A stretch of DNA of 19,502 nucleotides, taken from positions 1 to 19,502 of the forward strand of contig BNWE01000016.1 of assembly GCA_025998595.1 (NCBI GenBank). The letters run 5' to 3'. Shown here in pieces: positions 13,081 to 19,502 of this stretch (positions within the stretch are counted from its first letter, which is position 1; the number at the start of each line of letters is the position of its first letter). The DNA is from Alphaproteobacteria bacterium. GTDB taxonomy: Bacteria; Pseudomonadota; Alphaproteobacteria; UBA3830. The translations under genes and the position numbers were made by a program. Under the pieces are notes generated by a model. The model had not been told where the DNA came from. It ran no database searches and saw nothing but the letters and a program-made list of their open reading frames with translations.

Positions 13081-14409
13081 GTGTTGAATAAAAAAGGATT
13101 GCTGTGTGCAATTGTTATTGGTGGTGGATTTGTAGTACTGCTGTGCTACAAGCTTTATAACAAAAAGGATGTCGTAAACGTGGAAAAAGCTCCTCCGGTT
13201 ACGGTGGCAAAAGCTGTTATGGGGCCAGTCACGCGATACATAAATGCCATAGGAACACTGCGTCCATATGACATGGTGGTGATCAAGCCAGAAGTCAACG
13301 CAGTCATTTCCAAAATTCATTTTTCCGAAGGAACCATTGTGGAAAAGGGCGATCTGCTGGTTGAATTGGATGATGCAGCTGCTAGAGCGGAGTTAATGGA
13401 AGCAGAAGCGGCGTATCGTAAGGCTAGAAGTGAATTTGATCCAATAGAGAAGCTTGCCGATAAAGGTGTAGCTGCAAGAAAGGAAAAAAATACAAGAAAA
13501 GCTGACGTGGATAATGCTGAAGCACGAGTAATGTTATGCAAAAACAAACTAAGCAAGCATAAAATATATGCTCCGTTTGGCGGCCTTGTCGGACTGCGGG
13601 AAATAAGCGAAGGGCAGTATGTAACTCAAAATAGCAATGATACTTTTGTGAAAATAGTTGATTGTCATCCAATGAAGGTTGATTTCAAAATTTCCGAAGC
13701 GGATATTGGCAGTATATATGTCGATCAGGAAGCCAAAATTCTCGTGGGTGGAGATCAGACGCAGGAATATGCCGCGAAAATAATCGCCATTGATCCTGAG
13801 TGCGATAAGGTTTCACACACATTTGATGTTAGAGCTCTGATAGACATTCCGGAAGACGTAGCTCTGGCATCTCCAACGCTAAAACCAGGACGTTTTGTGA
13901 GCGTAAAAATAGCTCCGGACGGCAATGAAAATGGGATTATTATTCCAGAAAGTGCAATCGAGAAGTCCGGAGATGATGATTACGTCTTTAGGGTCATGGA
14001 AGGTATTGCGACTAGAACTCCTGTCACAGTCGGAATGAGAAAAGATGGCATGGTGGAAATCATCACCGGCATAAACGTTGATGACGAGATAGTGACCAGC
14101 GGGAGCAACATCCTCGAGGGAAGGCCTGTATCCATACAGGATGGCACAACGGATACAATAGCCGATGAGCTAAGGCAGCATAAAGAGCAAGAAGATAACA
14201 ATAGAAAAGAAAGCGAGAAAGCTTCTGGGCAAACTGAAGACAAGAAATCAGAAAGCGAGAGCGTTACTGAGCCACAGCCGGCAGCTCCAGAACCGCAACC
14301 AGCAGCTCCACCGCAACCGCCATTAGCTTCGGAGCCACAGCCAGCAGCTCCACCGCAACCGCCCTTAGCTTCGGAGCCACAGCCAGCAGCTCCAGAACCG
14401 CAGCCGTAA
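13081..14409 (+). CDS. RND efflux periplasmic adaptor (membrane fusion protein) with repeat tail
   Basis: A HlyD/AcrA-family adaptor that links an inner-membrane RND pump to an outer-membrane channel. One N-terminal anchor helix (about residues 7-24, LLCAIVIGGGFVVLLCYKLY) is followed by the lipoyl half (IKPEVNAVISKIHFSEGTIV, VEKGDLLVELDD), a short alpha-hairpin (80-150, EAEAAYRKARSEF), the returning lipoyl half (KIYAPFGGLVGLREISEGQY), and the beta-barrel and membrane-proximal domains (LKPGRFVSVKIAPD, GIIIPESAIEKSG). After about residue 360 the family ends, but this protein runs on for about 80 residues: a charged stretch (QHKEQEDNNRKESEKAS) then EPQPAAP/PPQPPLAS repeats. The start is GTG 13081, with AAGGA (13068-13072) 8 bases upstream. 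The pump gene follows after 58 bases. The substrate cannot be told from sequence. Confidence 0.9.
   Translation: MLNKKGLLCAIVIGGGFVVLLCYKLYNKKDVVNVEKAPPVTVAKAVMGPVTRYINAIGTLRPYDMVVIKPEVNAVISKIHFSEGTIVEKGDLLVELDDAAARAELMEAEAAYRKARSEFDPIEKLADKGVAARKEKNTRKADVDNAEARVMLCKNKLSKHKIYAPFGGLVGLREISEGQYVTQNSNDTFVKIVDCHPMKVDFKISEADIGSIYVDQEAKILVGGDQTQEYAAKIIAIDPECDKVSHTFDVRALIDIPEDVALASPTLKPGRFVSVKIAPDGNENGIIIPESAIEKSGDDDYVFRVMEGIATRTPVTVGMRKDGMVEIITGINVDDEIVTSGSNILEGRPVSIQDGTTDTIADELRQHKEQEDNNRKESEKASGQTEDKKSESESVTEPQPAAPEPQPAAPPQPPLASEPQPAAPPQPPLASEPQPAAPEPQP
14269..14406 (+). repeat. 42-bp tandem repeat encoding a Pro/Ala/Gln tail
   Basis: Two 42-base units (14290-14331 and 14332-14373) each encode EPQPAAPPQPPLAS. 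They are flanked by half-units encoding EPQPAAP at 14269-14289 and 14374-14394, and EPQP at the end. Units differ at only a few bases, all apparently silent, so the array is recent or kept homogeneous and its copy number may vary between strains. Confidence 0.93.
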
Positions 14410-14467
14410 GTAAGAAGTCAAGCGTGAGTATATAGTAAGTAACTTTTGTGTAAGCGAGTAAATTGAT

Positions 14468-17400
14468 ATGGAAATAACAGAGTTTTGCATCAGAAGGCCG
14501 GTATTTTCAACCGTTCTAACTTTGATGATCGTGGTTTTGGGAATAGTGTGCCAAACAAGACTTCCGGTCAGAAAAGATCCGAAAGTGGAAAGGTCTGTAA
14601 TTACCATTGAATCTGAATTTAATGGCGCCAGTCCTAAGGTTGTGGAAGCACAGGTCACCGCCATTCTCGAGGAGCAGTTGGCGTCAATACCAGGCGCGAC
14701 ACTCATCACGTCCAGCAGCAGCAACGACAAGAGCGAAATAAGAATGGAGTTTTCTTCGGAGAGAAACTCAGACGGAGCCGCTTCAGACGTCAGAGATAGA
14801 ATATCTCTTGCCCATGGACATTTGCCGCGCGGTAATCCGGAACCTATTATCAGAAGAGATAGCTCGGAGTCGTCTTCTGGAATTGTCATAGGATTCACCA
14901 GCACTCGGCATTCCATAGATGATTTAAGAGACTTTGTCGAAAAATACGTCAAGTCAAGATTCGATTGCTTGCCTGGTGTGGGCACTGTCCATTTGAGTGG
15001 TGGTAGTAAAAAATTCATGAGGGTCTTTTTGGATCCACAGAGACTAGCCGCCTACGGGTACTCTCCGTTTGATGTGGTGGATACGTTGCAAAAGCAACAT
15101 GTGCAGGCGGCTGGTGGACGTCTCATAAGCAAGGACAGAGAGTTCATGCTTGTTCTCAACGGAGAATTGACAAAACCGGAGGAATTTGATGAGATCGTGC
15201 TGCCTTCCAATGGTAAAAATAAGGTCGTTCGCATAAAAGATGTGGGAAAAACCAAGCTTGTGCCAGACGATATTCGTGAAGGTAGCTGGTTCAATGGAAA
15301 GGAATGCGTTGTTCTTTCGATCACAAAGCAATCGACAGCAAACCCAATAGATTTAAGTGTCGAAGTTAATAAGATAATGCCTTCCATAAGGGAATTTATT
15401 CCTTCTGGAAGTAAGGCAGTTGTTGTTATGGATGAAGCAAAAGACATAAATGCATCTATGAATAACGTCTACAGAGCGATTTTTGAATCGACGTTCCTGG
15501 TTATTCTGGTGGTGTTTTTATTCCTGTGGTCCTTCAGGGCGACTCTTATTCCAATTGTTACCATACCGGTTTCTCTGCTGGGAACATTTTCTCTTCTGCA
15601 TCTATTTGACTTTTCCATAAACACATTCACGATGCTAGCCATGGTTTTGGCGGTTGGTTTGGTGGTGGACGATGCCATCGTTGTGCTGGAAAATGTGCAT
15701 AGACATCTTGAGAAAGGACTGTCGAAATTAAGAGCGGCCATTGTCGGTTCCAAAGAAATATGCTTCTCAGTCATTGCAATGACATTAACCTTAGCGGCTG
15801 CATATGTGCCAATAGCGTTAACTCCTGGAGAACTCGGAAAATCCTTTAGAGAATTTGCTCTGACTTTGTCTGGTGCTGTGTTAATCTCTGGATTCGTCGC
15901 CATTACGCTTTCTCCAATGATGTGTTCGAAGCTCCTAAGCGTAGATCGCAAGAAAAAAGCCGTGGGATTTTGGGCAGAAGCTTCCAACTATCAGGAAAAA
16001 GTACTAAAAAAAATAGATGACGCATATCTCTCTGCCATTAACATTGCATTGGCAAAAAAAATCTGGGTTTTGGGCATAGGATGCATCATTTCTGTTGTTG
16101 GTCTGTTGGTCGGAAACTTCCTGCCGTCTGAAAGTAAGCCTGCTGAAGATACGGGATATGTTCATTTTCGTGGCAATGGTCCCGTTGGAGCTTCGTATGA
16201 ATTCATGAAGAGAAATGCTGATCGTGTCGATGCGATACTGGCAAAGAAGACTCCATTTTTAGAAAACAGATGGGTAAAGGCCGATACTAAAGAAATAGAC
16301 GGATTCGTTCAGTTGGCCGATTGGGAAAAGCGAAATATGTCTTCCAAAGCGGTGGCTGAAGTTATTGATCCGTTTCTTCGAAATGTTTCCGGAGTCCCTT
16401 GTAGCGCCAATGCCGGATATGGAGATTCAGACAAAGAAATGGTTACATTTGCTCTGCTAACCAATCAACCATATGAATATTTGGCCGAGCATGGACACAA
16501 ATTCATGTGGGTTTTCCAGGAAAAGTGCAAAGGAATAAAGCCTCCGCTGAGATCAACTTTAGTGCTGCCTCAGCAGGAATATGTCATTGATATAAATAGA
16601 GATAAGGCAGCGTCTCTTGGCGTTGATGTTCATGACATAGTTACTACAATTGGTTATTTCGTCAAGGGGCAAAAAGCCGGAAACGTTCATCGCGAAGCTA
16701 GAAATGACGAGTTGTTCGTTCAGTTGGAAGGCAATCTTCGGAAAAGTCCGGAAGATCTATCGAGAATGTTGGTGAAATCCAGATTATCCTCCAAGAGCGA
16801 CGAAATAAAGATGGTCCCGGTGTCAGATATGATATCCATCCGCGAGCGACAGTCTCCCATGAGCTTAAATCACTACAATAAGATGTTGTCGGTTCAGGTT
16901 TATGCGGATATAGATAAGGGATATACCCTAGGAAGCGCCATACAGAATATTGAGGAATTCAAAGTCAACCATCTGCCGGAAACCATACAATTGACGTTTT
17001 CTGGAGAGACAAAGAAATTCCTGGAAGAAAATCAGCAGATTGTTCTTGTGTTTGCGCTTGCTTTGATATTTGTGTTTCTTGTTTTGGCCGCTCAATTCGA
17101 GAGCTTCCTGGATCCGTTCATCATCATGCTCAGTGTTCCGTTCTCCATTACGGGAGCGCTGGTGACGTTGTATTTTGTTCCGGATTGTACCCTGAATATT
17201 TATTCCAAAGTTGGACTTGTGACGCTCATAGGACTCATAACTAAACACGGGATATTGATTGTGGATTTCGCCAATACCATACTTGAGGAAGGAGCTTCTG
17301 CCATGGAGGCCGTTAAAAAAGCAGCGCATCTGCGGCTGCGTCCGATTCTCATGACGACTTTCGCGATGGTCATTGGTAGCATACCGCTGGCGTTGGCGTC

Positions 17401-17548
17401 TGGAGCCGGAGCTGCGTCCAGAAGGCAAATCGGATGGTCAATAGTCGGTGGAATGTCGTTTGGAACTCTGTTTACATTGTTCATAGTGCCGATTGTGTAT
17501 GTTCTTTTGGCAAGGTTTAAACAGAAGAACCAACGTGATCCAACGTGA
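14468..17548 (+). CDS. RND-family inner-membrane efflux transporter (AcrB-like, HAE1)
   Basis: A 1026-residue proton-driven transporter that forms the inner-membrane part of a tripartite pump. It starts ITEFCIRRPVFSTVLTLM, the family opening and first membrane helix. It has the two-fold pattern of 12 helices and two large periplasmic loops. Proton-relay residues are present: Asp401-Asp402 in GLVVDDAIVVLENV, Lys926 in LITKHGILIVDFAN, and Arg958 in LRPILMTTFAM. It lies 58 bases after the adaptor; no outer-membrane factor gene is present, so it must use one encoded elsewhere. Ligand specificity is unknown. The final residues NQRDPT and the TGA stop come from the dispersed CAACGTGA repeat (17531-17567), the same module as at the end of lpxA. 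Confidence 0.95.
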   Translation: MEITEFCIRRPVFSTVLTLMIVVLGIVCQTRLPVRKDPKVERSVITIESEFNGASPKVVEAQVTAILEEQLASIPGATLITSSSSNDKSEIRMEFSSERNSDGAASDVRDRISLAHGHLPRGNPEPIIRRDSSESSSGIVIGFTSTRHSIDDLRDFVEKYVKSRFDCLPGVGTVHLSGGSKKFMRVFLDPQRLAAYGYSPFDVVDTLQKQHVQAAGGRLISKDREFMLVLNGELTKPEEFDEIVLPSNGKNKVVRIKDVGKTKLVPDDIREGSWFNGKECVVLSITKQSTANPIDLSVEVNKIMPSIREFIPSGSKAVVVMDEAKDINASMNNVYRAIFESTFLVILVVFLFLWSFRATLIPIVTIPVSLLGTFSLLHLFDFSINTFTMLAMVLAVGLVVDDAIVVLENVHRHLEKGLSKLRAAIVGSKEICFSVIAMTLTLAAAYVPIALTPGELGKSFREFALTLSGAVLISGFVAITLSPMMCSKLLSVDRKKKAVGFWAEASNYQEKVLKKIDDAYLSAINIALAKKIWVLGIGCIISVVGLLVGNFLPSESKPAEDTGYVHFRGNGPVGASYEFMKRNADRVDAILAKKTPFLENRWVKADTKEIDGFVQLADWEKRNMSSKAVAEVIDPFLRNVSGVPCSANAGYGDSDKEMVTFALLTNQPYEYLAEHGHKFMWVFQEKCKGIKPPLRSTLVLPQQEYVIDINRDKAASLGVDVHDIVTTIGYFVKGQKAGNVHREARNDELFVQLEGNLRKSPEDLSRMLVKSRLSSKSDEIKMVPVSDMISIRERQSPMSLNHYNKMLSVQVYADIDKGYTLGSAIQNIEEFKVNHLPETIQLTFSGETKKFLEENQQIVLVFALALIFVFLVLAAQFESFLDPFIIMLSVPFSITGALVTLYFVPDCTLNIYSKVGLVTLIGLITKHGILIVDFANTILEEGASAMEAVKKAAHLRLRPILMTTFAMVIGSIPLALASGAGAASRRQIGWSIVGGMSFGTLFTLFIVPIVYVLLARFKQKNQRDPT

Positions 17549-17567
17549 CCAACGTGACGTTGGATCC
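17531..17567. repeat. Triple CAACGTGA module at the end of the RND gene
   Basis: Three near-tandem units (CAACGTGATC 17531, CAACGTGACC 17541, CAACGTGAC 17550) end in GTTGGATCC. ATCCAACGT (17539-17547) and ACGTTGGAT (17557-17565) can form a hairpin. The RND stop codon lies inside. No T-run follows, so it is not a classic terminator. Confidence 0.85.
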
Positions 17568-17741
17568 TTACCATCATCCTCGTCTTTTCATTCAAAATAA
17601 GATGTGCTAAGCTGTTGATGTATTTAACAAAATGAGGAGCTATGCATCTTAGAAAAACTGGAAACGCGTCGGTTTTGTCAAAGCGTATTGAAAGCAATCT
17701 GAAACAAAATGTTCTAAACCTTACCACCCGTCTTTGTTTTT

Positions 17742-18007
17742 TCACGTGATCCATGGCACATGAGCCCACAACTCGTGAAAGAAAGTAGACGAGACGATCA
17801 TAGAGAAGATGATTGCCAAGCCTTTTGTCAGAAATGACCTTTTGGATCTGTTTTGTTTTTTCTCTGTATACATTTCCTTTGCTTCTTCAGCCAGCCCCAC
17901 AGAGGCCAGTAAAGCGCAATGGCAAGAATAAGCAACAATTTTTCTAATCTTTCAACATCTCTCAAATGTGTTTCCGTCACTGAAAATCTACGACTTTTTA
18001 GATCAGC
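17742..18007 (-). pseudogene. IS4-like transposase C-terminal fragment, frameshifted
   Basis: On the - strand, from 18007 downwards, the sequence reads FADLKSRRFSVTETHLRDVE, then RLEKLLLILAIALYW. After a one-base frame change near 17905-17915 it continues VGLAEEAKEMYTEKKQNRSK, then RSFLTKGLAIIFSMIV, ending at TGA (17742-17744). This matches the shape of IS4-family C-termini: a LFxxxKxRGFNxExTHL motif, a hydrophobic helix, and a KxHGRxxKSxFRxGL-like basic stretch. The N-terminal part with the catalytic residues is missing: an in-frame TAG and then the IS3-family element interrupt it. The sequence across the IS3 element does not continue this gene. It occupies most of the 468-base gap after the RND gene; 17568-17741 shows no supported gene. 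Confidence 0.62.
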
Positions 18008-18011
18008 AAAC

Positions 18012-18037
18012 TAATATGCACCCCGTTTTTTAGACCA
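18012..18037 (+). repeat. IS3-family left inverted repeat
   Basis: 26 bases matching the reverse complement of 19269-19294 with two mismatches (18020 and 18025). The element proper probably begins at TG, 18017. Confidence 0.88.
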
Positions 18038-18062
18038 GCACCCGAGAGCGGAAGAAAATGGT

Positions 18063-18086
18063 TATAATTGAGTATTAAGAAAAGGA
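18063..18086 (+). promoter_or_regulatory. TATAAT box and ribosome binding site for the IS3 transposase
   Basis: TATAAT at 18063-18068 is a perfect -10 hexamer without an obvious -35 box at the usual distance. AAAGGA at 18081-18086 is the Shine-Dalgarno, 9 bases before the orfA ATG. Weak transcription from the intact element is expected in this family. Confidence 0.45.
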
Positions 18087-18095
18087 TAATAAAAT

Positions 18096-18401
18096 ATGAG
18101 CAAACAATATAGCGCGCAATTTAAATCAGAGGTTGCATTGGTAGCGATAAAAGAGGAGATGACGACAGCGGAAATGTCGAAGAAGTATGGAGTGTCGCCG
18201 AGCGTAATAAATCGCTGGCGTCGAGAAGCTACGGAGTCGCTGAGCAAATGTTTTGCGAAAGCAGATAGTTTTTTGCTGGAAAAAGAGAGTGCAGAGGAGA
18301 AAATTGCGATGTTAGAGAGGAAGGTTGGTCAGCTGACTCTAGACAACGATTTTCTAAAAAAAAACTACTCGAAGTATTGCCTGATAGGAGAGAGGAAATG
18401 A
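18096..18401 (+). CDS. IS3-family transposase OrfA (helix-turn-helix)
   Basis: A 101-residue OrfA that binds the inverted repeats and regulates transposition. Residues 5-45 form the helix-turn-helix (YSAQFKSEVALVAIKEEM, MSKKYGVSPSVINRWRREA). A leucine-zipper-like coiled coil follows (AEEKIAMLERKVGQLTLDND), which in this family mediates multimer formation. The ATG at 18096 follows AAAGGA. The stop at 18399-18401 lies inside orfB. Near the end the codons CTA AAA AAA AAC pass over nine A's (18356-18364), where ribosomes can slip back one base to make the OrfAB fusion, the active transposase. Confidence 0.93.
   Translation: MSKQYSAQFKSEVALVAIKEEMTTAEMSKKYGVSPSVINRWRREATESLSKCFAKADSFLLEKESAEEKIAMLERKVGQLTLDNDFLKKNYSKYCLIGERK
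18356..18364 (+). promoter_or_regulatory. Poly-A programmed -1 frameshift site
   Basis: A run of nine A's at the orfA/orfB overlap. orfA is in frame 0 and orfB in frame -1 relative to it, so one backward slip joins them. Translated past the slip the fusion reads KKKLLEVLPDRREEMIDK, the continuous sequence expected of IS3-family OrfAB proteins. Slippery A-runs are the established mechanism in this family. Confidence 0.85.
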
Positions 18402-19276
18402 TTGATAAATCAGAGGAAAACATAAGTATAAGACGTCAATGCGAACTGCTCTCGGTGTGTCGATCGAAGTTGTTTTATGTGCCACTAGAGTCAGCGATAA
18501 ACAAGGAAATCTTGAGTAAAATCAATGAGATATGGATTGAATCGCCATTTTATGGCTATAGGAAGGTGACTCATGAACTACGTCGCAGAGGCTACAATGT
18601 TAATCATAAGAAAATTCAAAGACTTATGAGCGAAAATGGTATTTTTGCACTAACACCGAAGAGACGCATGAATACGTCGAAGGCGTCCAATGAGCAGAAG
18701 TATCCGTTTCTGCTAAAAGACGTGGTAATTCAACGGGTTAACCAAGTTTGGTCGACGGATATTTCCTACATAAAGATGCCGTGCGGATTTTTGTATTTGG
18801 CGGCGATAGTCGACGTCTATAGTCGCATGATTGTAGGCTGGAGCCTCTCAACCACAATGGATACAGAGCTTTGCCTGACAGCTCTCAGGAGCGCCATTGA
18901 GAAATATGGAACTCCCGAAATCGTCAACTCCGATCAGGGAGCTCAATTTACTTCTGAGGCGTGGATAGCAGCTCTAAAGGCCTCAAATATCACCATTAGT
19001 ATGGACGGAAAAGGACGCTGGGTCGATAATGTCTATGTCGAGAGAGTGTGGCGCACAATTAAGCAGGAAAACGTATTTTTGATGGATTTTCAAACAGTTA
19101 AGGAGGCTAAGGAGGAAATCGGGAAATTTATAGATTTTTATAATTTTAAAAGATTACATCAAAATTTGGATTACAAAACCCCAAATGATGTGTATAATGG
19201 TGGTTGTAGAGTCGGTGGCTTTGTTTATGCAGAACTTACTGAACTCGGAGCTCTAAAACTCCCGCCAGTGGTCTAA
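18377..19276 (+). CDS. IS3-family transposase OrfB (DDE integrase core)
   Basis: The catalytic half of the transposase. After PDRREEMIDK and the RRQCELLSVCRSKLFYVPLE segment comes the HTH_21 region (ESPFYGYRKVTHELRRRGYN), then the rve integrase core. Catalytic residues are Asp in WSTDISY (codon 18758), Asp in NSDQGAQFTS (18932) and Glu in VYVERVWRTIK (19040). The last two are exactly 35 residues apart, giving DD(35)E. The end has FYNFKRLHQNLDYKTPNDVY, the family's closing motif. The coordinates start at a TTG with no ribosome binding site, so the natural product is almost certainly the OrfAB fusion from 18096. No internal stop or frameshift was seen, and all key residues are present. Confidence 0.93.
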   Translation: MPDRREEMIDKSEENISIRRQCELLSVCRSKLFYVPLESAINKEILSKINEIWIESPFYGYRKVTHELRRRGYNVNHKKIQRLMSENGIFALTPKRRMNTSKASNEQKYPFLLKDVVIQRVNQVWSTDISYIKMPCGFLYLAAIVDVYSRMIVGWSLSTTMDTELCLTALRSAIEKYGTPEIVNSDQGAQFTSEAWIAALKASNITISMDGKGRWVDNVYVERVWRTIKQENVFLMDFQTVKEAKEEIGKFIDFYNFKRLHQNLDYKTPNDVYNGGCRVGGFVYAELTELGALKLPPVV

Positions 19277-19294
19277 AAAATGGGGAGCATATTA
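19269..19294 (-). repeat. IS3-family right inverted repeat
   Basis: Reverse complement of 18012-18037 with two mismatches. It overlaps the last codons of orfB, as is usual. The element proper probably ends at CA, 19289. Confidence 0.88.
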
Positions 19295-19410
19295 TTATTC
19301 CGGATACATACGACATAAAAACGCATCAGAAACTTTTGGGATTGCTGAATTTTTTCACAACGCTGGCCATGGCAGCAGGGCCTTTTAATTCTCTGCGACC
19401 AATTTTATAG
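19291..19410 (+). pseudogene. Short open remnant between IS3 element and right IS end
   Basis: A 39-codon frame, open from the IS3 junction, ends TAG 19408-19410. It includes PDTYDIKTHQKLLGLLNFF and then TTLAMAAGPFNSLRPIL. The composition looks protein-like, but I do not recognise it. Its last 11 or so codons run into the 127-bp repeat arm, so that tail is foreign. It could be a fragment of a gene broken by both insertions, or chance. Confidence 0.2.
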
Positions 19411-19499
19411 CCCTCCTATGGAACCGAGCACCATTAAACATCATATCCGGAACAGAAGTGTTCAATTTACAGGCTAATCCGATGATCAGATTCCGCAAA
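19373..19499. repeat. Right arm of 127-bp perfect inverted repeat (IS end)
   Basis: Exact reverse complement of 1-127. Three more bases (gca) follow to the window edge and extend the transposase-like frame by one residue. The arm faces the left one, so the IS bodies lie outside the window on both sides. Confidence 0.93.
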
Positions 19500-19502
19500 G
19501 CA
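19385..19502 (-). pseudogene. C-terminal end of the same probable transposase, right copy
   Basis: On the - strand a frame enters from the window edge (ALRNLIIGLACKLN) and stops at TAA (19385-19387). It is identical to the left copy over the shared bases. The resemblance to ISAs1-type transposase C-termini (LRN-x-x-IGL) is tentative. Only the last 38 residues are visible; the gene may be intact outside. Confidence 0.45.

Larger units (their letters stand above)
18017..19289 (+). mobile_element. Complete IS3-family insertion sequence, about 1.27 kb
   Basis: Ends read TGCACCCCGTTTTTTAGACCA on the left and, as reverse complement, TGCTCCCCATTTTTTAGACCA on the right. Two overlapping frames (orfA, orfB) with a poly-A slip site between them and a DD(35)E catalytic triad are diagnostic of the IS3 family. 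Size is typical. Inverted similarity extends five bases further out on both sides (TAATA). No clear 3-5 base target duplication is visible beyond a TA, so this copy may have been rearranged after insertion. The element looks intact and potentially active. Confidence 0.93.

Noticed and set aside
12851..13320. Protein-like frames on the - strand over the tRNA (ARGFEPPTPASRRLYSTRL, EDSNLRPQPPEGCTLPD)
   Set aside because: These are antisense translations of tRNA-Pro, a common misannotation, not genes.
17531..17567. Hairpin after the RND gene as an intrinsic terminator
   Set aside because: The stem is real, but no T-run follows and the same sequence occurs inside coding regions elsewhere in the window, so it is better explained as a repeat.
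17642..17749. A 35-codon + strand frame starting MHLRKTGNASVLSKR
   Set aside because: A Shine-Dalgarno-like AGGAG is only 2 bases before the ATG, no family is recognised, and its 3' end overlaps the IS4-like remnant on the other strand. Too weak to call.
1..19502. CRISPR array, prophage, toxin-antitoxin pair or defence island
   Set aside because: No regularly spaced direct repeats, phage structural genes or paired small genes of that kind were seen; the region is core genes plus insertion sequences.

Overview
The window is about 19.5 kb of an alphaproteobacterial chromosome. It most likely comes from a host-associated or reduced lineage of the Holosporales/Rickettsiales type. The evidence for the class is the gene order rpsB-tsf-pyrH-frr-uppS-cdsA-rseP-bamA-skp-lpxD-fabZ-lpxA-lpxI, with LpxI (not LpxH) as the UDP-diacylglucosamine hydrolase. 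The evidence for the lifestyle is the moderate-to-low GC, several insertion-sequence scars, and a dispersed palindromic repeat family that enters coding sequence, as Rickettsia palindromic elements do. The exact genus cannot be read from this sequence.

Layout. Positions 1-127 are one arm of a perfect inverted repeat whose other arm is 19373-19499. Each arm encodes the C-terminus of a probable transposase pointing into the window. The window therefore probably spans from one IS copy to another, and may be a complete assembly contig. Positions 128-318 are the rpsB leader. From 319 to 12813 all genes are on the + strand and tightly spaced: translation (rpsB, a 57-aa stand-alone EF-Ts UBA-domain paralogue, tsf, frr), UMP kinase (pyrH), the undecaprenyl carrier (uppS), CDP-diacylglycerol (cdsA), the site-2 protease RseP, outer-membrane assembly (bamA, skp/ompH), lipid A synthesis (lpxD, lpxA, lpxI) and fatty-acid dehydration (fabZ). 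dxr is missing from its usual place between cdsA and rseP, and lpxB does not follow lpxI. A tRNA-Pro(CGG) follows at 12956-13032, then a two-gene RND efflux pump (13081-17548) whose adaptor carries an unusual Pro/Ala/Gln repeat tail. Positions 17549-19502 are a mobile-element graveyard: a broken IS4-like transposase fragment on the - strand, a complete IS3-family element (18017-19289) with a poly-A frameshift site, and the right inverted-repeat arm.

The core genes form one envelope-biogenesis block: translation factors feed growth, UppS/CdsA/Lpx/FabZ make lipid precursors, and RseP/BamA/Skp build and survey the outer membrane. Two observations stand out. First, there is a previously unlisted mini-EF-Ts gene between rpsB and tsf. 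Second, a mosaic repeat family forms the N-terminus of UppS and Skp and the C-terminus of LpxA and the RND pump. One of its modules (reading Gln-Arg-Asp) is in the same reading frame in three different proteins.
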